A DNA stretch of 64,000 bases from Aurelia coerulea (taxonomy: Eukaryota > Cnidaria > Scyphozoa > Semaeostomeae > Ulmaridae), in contig CM076956.1 of NCBI GenBank assembly GCA_039566865.1, positions 5,653,511-5,717,510 of the forward strand. Direction: 5' to 3'. The position numbers and the translations under genes are program-made. The notes beneath the pieces were generated by a model. That model saw only the letters and a list, made by a program, of their open reading frames with translations, was not told where the DNA came from and did no database searches. This document shows positions 42,951 through 54,800 of the stretch, piece after piece. Numbering within the stretch: the stretch's first letter is position 1; each line of letters opens with the position of its first letter.

Positions 42951-43088
42951 CTTATGCAACTATCATGCCTTGCTCGTGCCATCTCTTGGCTGGCCTTTGT
43001 TGTCACCACCATTTTCATGGTCCATGAAAATGGCGACCATATGGAAAAACCAAAAGACGGCACGTGCAAGGCATGATGGTTGAATAAG
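42951..43088. repeat. Short inverted repeat adjoining the fold-back element
   Basis: CTTATGCAACTATCATGCCTT and CACCATTTTCATGG pair with CCATGAAAATGG and AAGGCATGATGGTTGAATAAG. Confidence 0.6.
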
Positions 43089-43182
43089 AGCCTTTAAAGT
43101 TAACAAATTTAGCTCTTTTTATGTCTGCCTAGTTTTTAAGCATACTGCAGAAAGATTAGACCTTCATGAAAGGTGGATTTAG

Positions 43183-43370
43183 ACCAGACTTTGCTTTTCA
43201 GTGTCAAGCACTGGGATCGCAGAACTAGAGAGGACCAAATCGAATCCGCTACCCCTTGTCATGACGCTCAATTGGTGGGGCTCAACTTGGGATCGAGCCC
43301 TGTCTGGCTAACTGTTCTGGCTGCAAAGTCAGAGCATTACACCACTGTGCCACAACACCTTCAATAACCT
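43183..43370 (-). mobile_element. tRNA-derived SINE, copy 2
   Basis: The minus strand reads GTTGTGGCACAGTGGTGTAA, then GGGCTCGATCCC (box B) and the body GAGCGTCATGACAAGGGGT and CTGCGATCCCAGTGCTTG. Matches the copy at 15157-15326 and is about 20 bases longer between head and body. Confidence 0.65.
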
Positions 43371-43616
43371 CAAACAGAGGTATCGATGACGATTTGGCAA
43401 TGAAAATCGCAGCTGCTAGGTGACCAGTTACGGCCCTTAAAACATTCGAAAGAGGAAAGGAAAACGATTTGCTGGCCCATCGTCTATTTATGTTTCGGCC
43501 ACTTTGTAAAATATCACAAGACATATACCAACGGGTGGCGCTATGTGTGTGGAAATGTTTTTAAAAAGGACATGGTTTTAAACAAATGACAACTCGCCTG
43601 GCAGTTGTTTGCAAGC

Positions 43617-46600
43617 ATGGTTAAACAACGTGTATACGTAGTTTTGTCATTCATAGGTCGATCATGGAGAATTTTGCCGTTTTTGCTGATGGTCAACTGT
43701 GTTATATTGCTGATTAAAGATCACCATCGGCTGAAATATGATACATGGCAGAGTAAGTTTTTTCATCCTTTTTCGTGGGATTAGTTCTGTTTTGTATCGG
43801 GTCAGTCAAACAGTTAACACCTTTGGTGGGCTGTGAAATAAAAACTACGCGGCCGACACTCAAACTACAGATTCTTATCTATCAGTCAAAGGCTAACTTA
43901 GATGTGAAGTTTTGTTAAGTAAATTCAGTTAACTTTTAGACTCAGAAATTAGCAAAATGCTGGCAAGAGACTTGTATGGGAACGAGAATTCCACGTTTTA
44001 CACGCTGATGATGGTCAGAGATGGCGTCAGGGAAGAAATGCTAGGGGGGCAAATACTGTCAGAGTGCCGACAGTGAGAAATTTTTTATGAACGAGTTCAA
44101 TTCTAGTTCACTGAGATGACAACGCAGCAAAGAAATCTGGAGGTGCAGGTTATGAAAATGCCGACAGTGCGTAGAAATTGTAGAAAATCTAAGTGCCGAT
44201 GGGGGGGGGCTGCCCCCCTCCCGCTGGCGCCATCCCTGACGATGGATCTTGGAACTTAGATCCGAAACGTTCAAATATAATCATGGCTTAGCCACTCGGT
44301 TTGTGATTTGGATTTGTCATTTTGTACTCTTGGACTTGTCGTTTATTTTTCTTCTTAAAATGGATTAATTGGAAATGCTGAAATAATTAATACTAAATAC
44401 AAACGTGATTCTACTTGTCGTCGTGCTTGCCTTCCTTGTTATTATTTTGTTATTCGAATTAGATTAGTTTCTTTTTTATTTGTAATTAGAAACTGGGAGA
44501 ATTTGTATTCGAATCAAAATAAGATCACACACCCGATTTAATGAAAACCAGGCCTTAATTGAAGGAAATCCAACTGAGGGTTTGAAACGAATATTTCTCA
44601 TAAAGAAAACTGTCGATACATCGGTCCTTTGACACAATTTAAAATGCATTGTAGGATAATATATCTGTTTTCTTTGTACTTTGATGATAGGAACCTTAAC
44701 GAACAATTGTCACCTAGGGTCCTTTTCAGGCACGCTGGAATTTTTGACAGTCTGAAAATCAAATTTGGCTGAAGCGGCAAATATGGATCGATACTGCAGT
44801 AGGTTGAACCAATAGAAAAGCCAACTAAAGTCAAATTTTTGTATCAGTCAATTTTAGGTTTGTCAACTTTTGTATCAATTATTAGTTGACAAAAACAAGG
44901 ACAGATTTGGAAAGACAATAGACACCGCAATTCAAAGCGATCAGCGATCGCAGACAAAGGAAATTTTCTTAACAAGTAATTCAAAACAAGCAAAGCCACA
45001 AAAGTTTCTCTGAAAACCAGGTAGCTAGCTCGCTTGCTGTGCATTCCAGAAATTGTATTTAAGAGCAAACACGAGGATAGATCGAAAAAAGAAGGATATA
45101 TCTACACATCTACCTCGGGCATTTTATTTCTTTGGTTCAGAAGCCGATTGGTAGGCTATTCAATTCTCTCTTTTTTTGGGTGAAATGAAAACACTTACTG
45201 CTCGGCTTCTGAACCAAAGAAATAAAATGCCCGCGGTAAATGTGTAGACATATCCTTCTTCTTTCGACATATGCTCAAGTTTGCTCTTAAAAACATTTCT
45301 GGAATGCACAATGAGCGCGCTAGCAACTTGGGTTCAGAGAAACTTTTGCGGCTTCGTTTGTTCTGAATTACTGGTTGAGGGAATTTCCTTTGTCTGCAGT
45401 CGCTAATCGCTTTGAAGTCAGGTGTCAACAAAAGCATCTGGTGCTATTGTGTTACAAATACTGTCCTTGTTGTTGACTAACTCAGTTCAACTATTACAGT
45501 GTGGATCCATATTTTGCGCTAGGCCAAATTTGATTTTCAGACAGTCCGAAAATGTAGAGTACCTGCAAATGATCCTGCGTAACAATGGCTCTTTAACATA
45601 ACAGTATCATTTAAGCTGATAAGTTGTCCTCTATCAACATTCACATTATCTTCAAAAATTAAATCTTGAGGGTGACGTGCGGCCATAAGCGTACGGGAAT
45701 AACAAATTTAGGGGGGCGGCCCAACATAAAATTCCATTGTTTATCAACATTTTTGTCCGACTGAGGGCAGATTTTTGCCCGATTGAGGCTGATTTTCGAC
45801 AATTTTTTCAACATTGGCTCGTATATTGGCCCCGCCTCGTACGCTTATGCGTGCGGCAATAGTTTCAGTAAATAAACATAAATTTCTCTATTACATAAAC
45901 TACAATGCCAAGATTCAATTACACAAAACGCATCGGGCATAACTCTTCATCAGTAGCTGGCATTTTAGTTTAATTAATAGAGAAATCTATGTTTATTATC
46001 TGATAAAATTCACTCAGAATCTCCGAGAAGCTATTGTAAATGGCTATTAAGATATTTCTTTGGATTGGATGGCTTAAAATGAACTTTAAAAATTTACTGT
46101 TATCCTATCGTTGATGGTTGTTTTTTTATATCTCGATCATTTTCAGAATAACAGCGTTTTCAGAAATCAACCTGTTCGAGATTGTGTCGTCATCAATCCT
46201 GTGCGTGGCAGATCGACGTGGCTTTGAGCCATTATGCCACTCAAAGCTAAAAATAATGGCTCCCAAAAATGAGCTCTCTTGATCTAGGTTTTAAGTTCTC
46301 CGCAGGCGTCAACATAAATTGCAATCTTTCAAAGCTGACGAAGGGCACGGCCCGATACGTTTAGTTTCATATGGCGATAGAAGCATTATTTTTGATGAGT
46401 AATCAGTAATCACGAGTTATCATATAAAGTTGCTCAATTGCAGATCAAAGAAGACCAGTAGCGAAAAGTTTGGAAGAGGTTAACGAAAGCACACAGACAC
46501 CAGACGTATTCTGCTTTGATAGATATGGCAAGCCAATAACGCGTCAAGAAGTACAGATGCAACCAAACCAATTCCAACGTAAAAATGGTAGGTTTCGTGA

Positions 46601-48405
46601 ATTCATAGCTGGCAGTCCTAAAAATTAAATGAAAGTATGGGTAGATACTGGGTCGTAGAAGATGCTAACGTTTGTGGGAGTGTGTTGTCCTTGCTTTTGA
46701 AATTTCCTGAAATTTTCTTCCATTTTTTTGAACTATTATATTATTTATTAGACTATAGCAATGATACAGCTCTGCTAAGGTTTTCCCAAATTATGACGGT
46801 TTTAAACATTATCAGGCATTCCGCAGCCATGGCATTTTTGTAAATTCGAATTTATCTACTTCTTGGTGCCACGATGGGAACTTTGTTCTGGCTCACCCAC
46901 CAGGCAGACATTTTAATCTTTACCCAACATCATTCATACCTATCAAATATTGTTGTCATTGTCATCCGAAAACACGATTAACAACTGAAATTCTGACTTT
47001 AAAATCTTCAGTCTCCACAACTTTCAAAATGAAATTTGTTACCGGGTGTCCCAACAAAAAGTATACAGATTTGGTTGATTGCGGCGATGTGAATTTAGGT
47101 TTAATCAATGGTTAATCACTCTCACAATGTTCCTCGATAGTTAACTTGAACATAGATACCTCGTTTGTTGGTATTGGTGCTTTGAGAGCAAAAATATCAA
47201 TCTTGAAGGCTCAAATTTGCGTCCATGTGCAAACCAGAGTTTTGGCCTTTTGGCCTAAGCAAATTCTGAAGTACATCGTTATTAAGAACTGAAATTAATG
47301 AAAAATCGAGAAACTGTCCAATGGGTGACTAGAGGGTAACTTCTGGACAACAAAGTAACTCAAGGTCTAATATTGCTCAAATTTTATCAAGGCCATCGTT
47401 GATTTATATGCTGTGCCTTAAGAATTCGCTTAGGCCAAAAGGCTCAAGCTCTGGTTTGCACGAAGAGGCAAATTTGAGCTTTCAAGATTAACATGTCTGC
47501 TCCCAAAGCATAAATACCAACAAACGAGGTACCTATGCTCAAGTTAACTATCGAGGAACATTTTTAGAGTGATTAGACATTGATTGAAGCTAAATTCATA
47601 TCGCTGGAGTCAACCAAATCTGTATACATTTTTTTGGGACACCCGGTACTTCTAGAACACCAACTTGAAAATATAATTTTACATTCATTTCCCTCAATCT
47701 ACAGTTCACCTAACGATCGGCATTCCAACAATCAGAAGAAACAGCAACGGGAAAAAGGCATATTATCTGAACCGAACACTACACAGTTTACTCACACGAT
47801 TATCAGAGACAGACAAGACAGAAATATCAATTGTGATTTTATGTGCGGATGAGAAGCAAGAAAACCGACTCTGGATCAAACAGCATCTTGAAAGGGAATT
47901 TCCCGATCAGGCCAAAGATGGCTTATTACAAATGATACATATCCCTGAAAGATTCTACATGAGATTGGATAATCTCCCAAGAACTTACAATGACACACAA
48001 CATCGGGTGAAATGGCGGAGTAAACAAAGTCTCGACTACGCGTTTTTGTCCTATTACGCGTATGGCCTAAGTCCACTTTACCTCAGCCTCGAGGATGATG
48101 TCGAAAGCAAAGACAAATTTTATGACATCATTAAATCTGAGAGTAGGGATTGCAAGGGTTCTTTTGGTGAAGGGTGTTGGATCATGAAGCGATACTATAA
48201 AGGCGGATTTATTGGAAAGCTGATGCAAGGGGCATATTTGAAAAGTTTTGCAGACTATTTGCGATTGTTTTATGCTGAGATGCCACTAGATTGGATCTAT
48301 GAATACTGGCTATTGATGATTGATCTTACCAGAGAAAGAGAATGGCGGGGTTCACAATCTCTTTTTACTCATATTGGAGAACAATCTTCATCGAAAAACT
48401 CATGA
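43617..48405 (+). CDS. MGAT4-like glycosyltransferase D (GT54 family), three exons
   Basis: Seen: exons 43617-43752, 46444-46587 and 47705-48405, both introns phase 1, 326 residues. Exon 1 gives a signal anchor (ILPFLLMVNCVILLI, about 19-33). Exon 2 gives the stem motif DVFCFDRYGKPITRQEV, paralogous to copy A. Exon 3 gives LTIGIPTIRR, ISIVILCADEK, RVKWRSKQSLDYAFL, the acidic motif SLEDDV (E223-D224-D225), GGFIGKL, MPLDW and a terminal HIGEQSSSKNS. It stops at the end of the catalytic domain with no lectin-like domain, as in copy A. Known: the acidic motif of GT54 enzymes coordinates the metal and UDP-sugar. Inference: an active Golgi GlcNAc transferase of unknown acceptor. Transcribed in the same direction as copy C and away from A. 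Its first intron contains a SINE and a fold-back element. Confidence 0.88.
44020..44250. repeat. Inverted repeat with G-run ends
   Basis: ATGGCGTCAGGGAAG and GGGGGGCAAATACTGTC on the left face GGCTGCCCCCCTCCCGCTGG and GGCGCCATCCCTGACG on the right. The internal block GTGCCGACAGTG is repeated. In the first intron of gene D. Confidence 0.5.
44894..45471. mobile_element. Fold-back element, AACAAGG family, copy 3
   Basis: Same fold-back family, from AACAAGGACAGATTTGG to ACTGTCCTTGTT. GTTGAC occurs on both sides, a degraded target duplication. It lies in the first intron of MGAT4-like gene D. Confidence 0.75.
45472..46443. other. Intron sequence of gene D without recognised features
   Basis: No coding or clear repeat signal apart from short local inverted repeats near 45880-46000 (AAACATAAATTTCTCTATTA against its complement). 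Confidence 0.3.
47040..47648. mobile_element. Mariner-like MITE, TACCGGGTGTCCC family, copy 1
   Basis: 609 bp from TACCGGGTGTCCCAACAAAA to TTTTTGGGACACCCGGTA, palindromic for most of its length (TCGATAGTTAACTTGAACAT against its complement; CAAACCAGAG against CTCTGGTTTG). Ends 56 bases before exon 3 of gene D. No transposase. Confidence 0.8.
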
Positions 48406-48549
48406 CAGAAAATATGAATTTGTCTGTCTCAAGTAAGTTGTCATGTGAGATTTGTGATTACGCAAAATTAATCATACAAAACGCTTCATTTGTTTTTATT
48501 CGCAGACATTTTAAAGCGTTATTCACGAGATATTGAATTTTTTAGATAG

Positions 48550-48755
48550 TGTGAATTAATCTTGACATGTTATTTATGAAATAAAGAAATTTTTGGAAAA
48601 TTTGAATTAATCAAAATATTTTATTTACGAAATTGTGGAAGTCTTAGAAAATATGTATTAATCTAAATGTGTTATCTAAGAAATAGTGACATTATTAGAA
48701 AATTTAAATTAATTTGATTATGTTGTTACAGAAATATAAATTTTTAGCATAAAGA
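48550..48755. repeat. Degenerate ~60-bp tandem repeat in the gene D 3' flank
   Basis: About four AT-rich units, each with a GAATTAAT-like start, a TTATTTATGAAAT-like middle and an AGAAAATTT-like end. Confidence 0.5.
48580..48585 (+). terminator. Candidate poly(A) signal of MGAT4-like gene D
   Basis: AATAAA 175 bases after the stop codon, inside the first unit of a degenerate tandem repeat. Confidence 0.4.
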
Positions 48756-48896
48756 GCCCATGCACTGCAGAAGCACAGCGAGCCAATGCAAAGTCAATTT
48801 TGCAAAACATTTCAGGCGACAGTTTCTGGCATGAATCATGTAGCTTCCAACGGCAGAAGGAATGTAAAATGAATTATAAAGTTCGGAAATGAAGAA

Positions 48897-51800
48897 TTAC
48901 AGTATTTTGATTGTATCTGATAGTTTTCTAACACGTTTTGTTAAATCGTCAATTCTAGGATCACCATTTGCTAACGCGCCCTTTTCGTCAGTACCTGGAG
49001 GTATTTTAGTTACTTGATCCAACAAACAAAAGTTGAAAATAAGCAATGTACTTCTCTTGTCTTCTGAAGTCTTGATGACAGCGTATTGGGGGTCCAAGTA
49101 ACTCTTCTGAATGAAATGCCTTTCCAAAACTCGCAGCCATAGGTCTAGTTTGATTTCATAGGGCAAATCAGTCGTCATCTACAAAACATTTTAAACAAAT
49201 TATTATAGGCTTGCCAGTGATTCAACACTCATTGTCCTGAAAGGCAACACGTGCTTTTGATTCGCAACAAAAAGTTGCACAAATTGAGCATGGTTTCTTA
49301 GCTGTTTTTCACTTTTTCAGAGAATGACTGCTGGCTTAAGGAAAACTTAGCAGCCCATCAGGGTGAAATCTCGAATTGAAAACTACTTTCACAAGATGCA
49401 AGCACAATTTCAAGAAAGGCAAAAATGTGACGGGACGGGACGAGAATTTTAGATAATGTTCACACGATGCCGACACAGTTTGAAACCGACAGAAAAATGC
49501 GAAGGCACCAATCTCTTTGTAAAACCCCTGTGACAAAAAGGCTAGATTTTGACGACAAATTTACCTGGGCCTAAAAAAACATTCAGTCTCTTTTCGAAAG
49601 CGTTGAAAAATATTCCGTTTTCGTCGTTTCGAGTGTTCAAGAGGTGCAGTTTTGAAACTGTGTCGATTGGAGTTTCATTTTCAAATTCAGCCGTTTTGAA
49701 ATTATGCCGGCTAAAAATGTGCCTTTTTCATGTGAACGGGATGCTTATCTATAAAGATTCTATGCCGTTTTAAAACTATGCCAGCATCGTGTGAATGCAG
49801 TCTAAGTTAAAATTTTGGTTATTCGGGAAACATTCATAAACATCCAAAAGACAAACGTTTTCGAGGGTACTTATTAGAATTACGGAAGAAGGTATAGGTC
49901 GTAAAGGGGATGGCTTCAATTACTTCTCCATCATATTTCCAAATCATTCAGTAAAGTGTTTGTAGCAATTCACAACAATCTTGCAAGACAACACTCTGCT
50001 AACAGGGTGTACTTTTCATGATTTAGACAAACGTTGAGAGAAATAAGTCCCAAATGTCCCCCAGTTCCAATGCCTAGAAACATAGTTTTCAAACTTACCA
50101 ATGAGAAAGCAGCTCTCAAAATGAAATGACTGGCATCAGCAATGACAAGGAATTCCAGGATCAAATCACGCATTAATGGCATTGCATCAACACCTTCTGG
50201 CATATGTTTTTTGCATAAATCAACTGCATAAACGATGTCAGCTATCTGAAGGATGTTTTTGTGCAACAGACGTCGTATGCTCATCACAAACGATTTGAAT
50301 ATTTTCTAGAAAGAGGAGTATGAAAACTTAGCAACGAAATCCAAAAAACGTGCAAAAAGAAATATGCATCAACCAATCGTGTGATCTTTCTTAAAGAATA
50401 GATCCCAATGCTAAAAATTTGTCCCTGTTTGTAAGTGCATCTCAAGTCAGCCCCTATGGTTTGCTCTCTTTTTGGAATGTTTCATTTCTTATTTTCTTTC
50501 TTCGTATTTAATGGATTGTTGAATGTATTCATAGATTGCAAATTATCTATTTGCTTGTATAGTTTAATGAACATGGGGTAAATATGAACTTTAGGACCCC
50601 TAGTCGCGTTAGTATTGTATTTCTAGTGTTTGTAGTAATTTATGAGAAAGAACAAAATGGCACCGAACGTACTTCAAACAATACTTAAAAAGGAAATTCA
50701 GATCATTTTTACTCTAAGAAACTTCAGTCACTAGCAACCACTAATCGTTACGATTAACTGATAATCTATCAATATTTAATTCAAAATCCTGTGATATCAA
50801 ATATTTACAAAGCCAGGTGTGCATACTATTGAATTGATAACCTCGACGAGATTCGCTGTCGATTTCAAGGAAATTCGCAATGTGATGTTGTAAAAATTCA
50901 CATATTTGTTCTTATAAGAAACCGCTCATAAGAAACTGCAGGCTCAATTTTTCATTAAAAAAGCTTAGAAATTTGTCTTTAGCTTCAATTTTTCCACGAC
51001 ACGACACTGAACATGTTTTGACATTGAAAGCATTGACAAATGTTTTAACAGTTAGTGCGAATGTTTTGGAAGCCTTTTTAACAAATAATAACAATCAATT
51101 CTACTGTACATCTAGAGCATTAAAAATCAAGAAACTCACAAGAAACTTTTGATACCGGGTGTCCCAAAAAAATGTATACGGATTTGGTTGAGTCCAGCAA
51201 TGTGAATTCAGCTTCAATTAATGTCTAATCACTCTAAAAATGTTCCTCGATAGTTAACTTGAACATAGGTACCTCGTTTGTTGGTATTTGTGCTTTGAGA
51301 GCAGACATGTTAATCTTGAAAGCTCAAATTTGCCTCTTTCTGCAAACCAGAGCTGAAGCCTTTTGGACTAAGCACATTGTTAAGGCACAGCTTATAAATC
51401 AACGATAGCCTTGATATAATTTGAGCCATATTAGATCTTGAGTTATTTTGTTGTCCAGAAGTCACCCCCTGGTCACCCATTGGGCAGTTTCTCAATTCTT
51501 TTATTAATTTCATAATTCTTAATCTCGATGTGCTGCAGGAACTTGCTGAGGCCAAAAGGCCAAAGCTCTGGTTTGGACGTGGACGCAAATATGAGCTTTC
51601 AAGATGGATATTTCTGCTCCCAAAGCACCAATACCAACAAATGAGGTATCTATGTTCAAGTTAACTATTGAGGAACATTTTGAGAGTGATTAGCCATTGA
51701 TTAAAGCTAAATTCACATCGCTGCAGTCAACCAAATCTGTATACTTTTTTAGGGACACCCGGTAGTACAAATGTCCTGAAGTTAAGGAAACTTGCTGCCA

Positions 51801-54800
51801 GTCCTGAACTTAGGTTTTGTATAAAAATGCATGTATTCATTAAAATGATTGAATATCATAGGGACAACTTCTTCGATGACTCGCACAGAACACAGGCATC
51901 AAGAATTTGCATACTACCAAAGTAAAGACCCAATATCTATTCTTAATCTTGATTTGACGAAAAAAATGCTAGCACAGCGTTTTTATAAAAGTTCAAGCCT
52001 ACCAGATAATGTATTCATCAACAGATTGTGAAAATTATGGGAAACTTGTTGAAAAATCAAGGGTAAGCGAAGAAACTGGTCAGCTGCGAATACCGAGTGA
52101 CTCAAAAAATGTTCCCCAGCTCGAAAAAAATTTGCAACAGATTTACTTGTACTATCATCATCCAAACTGATTTGACTAATTAATAGCTACCCCATTGAAG
52201 TATTTTTCTATATTGTTTTTGTAATTTGCAAACAAGTAGTCCCGTAGTTAATTCGAAAGATTAAAAAACTTAGTTTTGCAAAACATCCAGAAAATGGCCA
52301 CACGATCAAGAAGGCATCACAAAATAAAGGGAACGCAACTTGTCAGTTTTGATATTTTCAATACTCCTTTTTCCAGGGCATGCAATAAGATATTAAAGGG
52401 GCTCCGTCGTCAAAATGTAAACAAAACGATGATTTTTGCAGTTTTTGGAAAGGTGATATCACACAGGATTTTCGTATTTTTTTAAAGTTGCTGTTTGGGC
52501 ACTAATCATTGTACTTCACTAAGGAACAAACCAAACATTCATATCTTCTACGATTGCTCGGATATAAGTGGATTTTTAACGGTCGCTTTTTGGTGGCTTG
52601 GGTGAAGCCACCAAACAAACTGCAGAGAACAATGGATGAACAATGGATAATCCCCGACACGTGCGAGTTTACTGATTTGCTTACTGTTTGACGACGGAGC
52701 CCCTTTAAGTTCAGTCTCCGTCGCAGTTTCAGTTTATCATTTATAAATTTTGCTAATTCTCAAAGGATTTTGAATGGATTTTAAAAACCTAGAAGACTTG
52801 ATCGTGCGTTTTAGGCCATCTTCCAGATGTGTTCTGCACTGCAATACTGATTTTTTAGATCTTTCAAATTTACCAAGGGAATACCACTATTATGAAAATC
52901 GCCAATTGAATACCAAAAAATACTTCAATCATTTAGCTATTAGGAAAATCAATTTCTGTGATTATGGATTAACTACTTTTGCAGCAATGACTTTTTACAC
53001 AGGGGGCAACCTTTTGAGTCAACCGGTAGAGTAAAGATAGTGTTACAGACTCACCATTATTACTGTGCGATGTGTAGAGAAGTAAAAACAATATAGCAAT
53101 GAAAGGCAGGATTCCAAGCACTAGAAATAAAGAACATACATGAAAAAATTTGATATCAAACTTTTAACATCGAAACTTTCATTGAAAAAAGATTGTCAAG
53201 AGAAGTTTTCAGTCGACTCTGGATGTTAAGTTTCAACAACTTAAAATTATTTTCGAAGGTACCAGTTGAAGATGAAAACATAAAGCATCACACAGTGGGC
53301 CAAAATGGCGATTTTGCAGACATTCGTGGATATCTGCAGGGAAATAAATGTTACAGGAGCAGTTGGTAGCTCATTTTCAACGTATGAGAAGGACAAATCA
53401 AATGGTTCACAAACAATTTTAAATTTTCATATTTAGGGGGGCTAGGGCCCGATTTTCTAATTTTAGACTCTGAGCCAAAAATCTCTTTTATACTCCTCGG
53501 TCTCAAGAAACTTAGCAATGGTGACTGATGGCTCTTTTCGACATATTCGGTTGGAACAATGAATAAAGTTGAATATTTCTCCACATTGAGGGGACTGGGA
53601 CCTATATTTCAGTTTTAAGAATTCTAACCAAAAATCTCCTTTCTGTTACATTTCAATATAAGCCTAAGCTATGTAGAAGGTTCTTATGCACATAATATTA
53701 CCACAATATTACCCAGCGGATGCTCCTTAATCAAATTATTTTGTAGCATTCTGAAAAAATGGGTCTTATCTCAATATCTTTTCTTGGGACACCCAAAATG
53801 TCCCAAAAAAGGCCCTTCCCCCCTATTTATTTGAATTTTCCGAGGTGAAACAAAATGAAAGCTTCAAAAATAAACTTATCATGAGCTTCTCTTTCAGAAA
53901 ATGTATTGGTGTTGATGTTTCTCCTCGTACTTTTGGAGATATTCTCGATTGAAGTCAAGTTTTGTCGTCTGAATGGTACGACAAATCTGACAAAGTGTCT
54001 GAAGAAAATTGTTGCTGTGGTAAAAGTGGACTTCATAAAACATTTTCATCTTGCTTTTCAACAAACAGTGACTATTTACGTTCTGGTAATGCTGATCAGA
54101 CAATCTGCAAGCCATTTTCCTAGCCGAAAAACATTTATCCACATTCTTTGCCACTAGAATGCTGGGTGTAACATTTTCAATGATTTTGTCCAATTTACTC
54201 AGATTCAAAAATCTATAACTCTGTGATAACACAAGATAAATGAAAACTTTAAAGACCACGCGAAAGCCCAATTATTCAGCTTTCTAAAACTGCATAACAA
54301 GCAGTGATTTGGAGAATTTCAAAATTTTCGAATGTCTGCCTCTAACCCACTGTGTATCATGCACAGATAGGTGTTGACATTCCAAAACTTTTCAAAGAGA
54401 AACGGCCAAAATTAGGCTCAAATAATTTAAAAGACGGCAAGGATACTCACATTGACGGATCCTTGAAAAGCGAGCTGCATGGAACAATCCAAAAAGTGTT
54501 TGTTTTGAACCAACATGAACCAAATTTGAGATCTAGAAATATTTAGTTGAGAACAACAAATCATTTTGAAGTATATTGAGCAATGTTTAGTGTGAAAAGT
54601 TAGTTCACTAGCATACCGTGTGAGTCAAAAAATGATTCTCATTCAATCGTAGTCAATCATTGATAAATCATAAACCTGTGATTCGATTGCTATTATCAAA
54701 ATTCATATATCAAGTTGAGAGAAAAACGTAATCTTTCGTATCCTTGCACATGGCTTTGCAATGAAAAATTTTCTGCAAAATTCAAGTTGCAATAAGATGC

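Noticed and set aside
53894..54271. 125-codon minus-strand open frame between exons of the right-hand gene
   Set aside because: The opposite strand is equally open, there are no well-placed splice sites in phase with the flanking exons, and no family resemblance.
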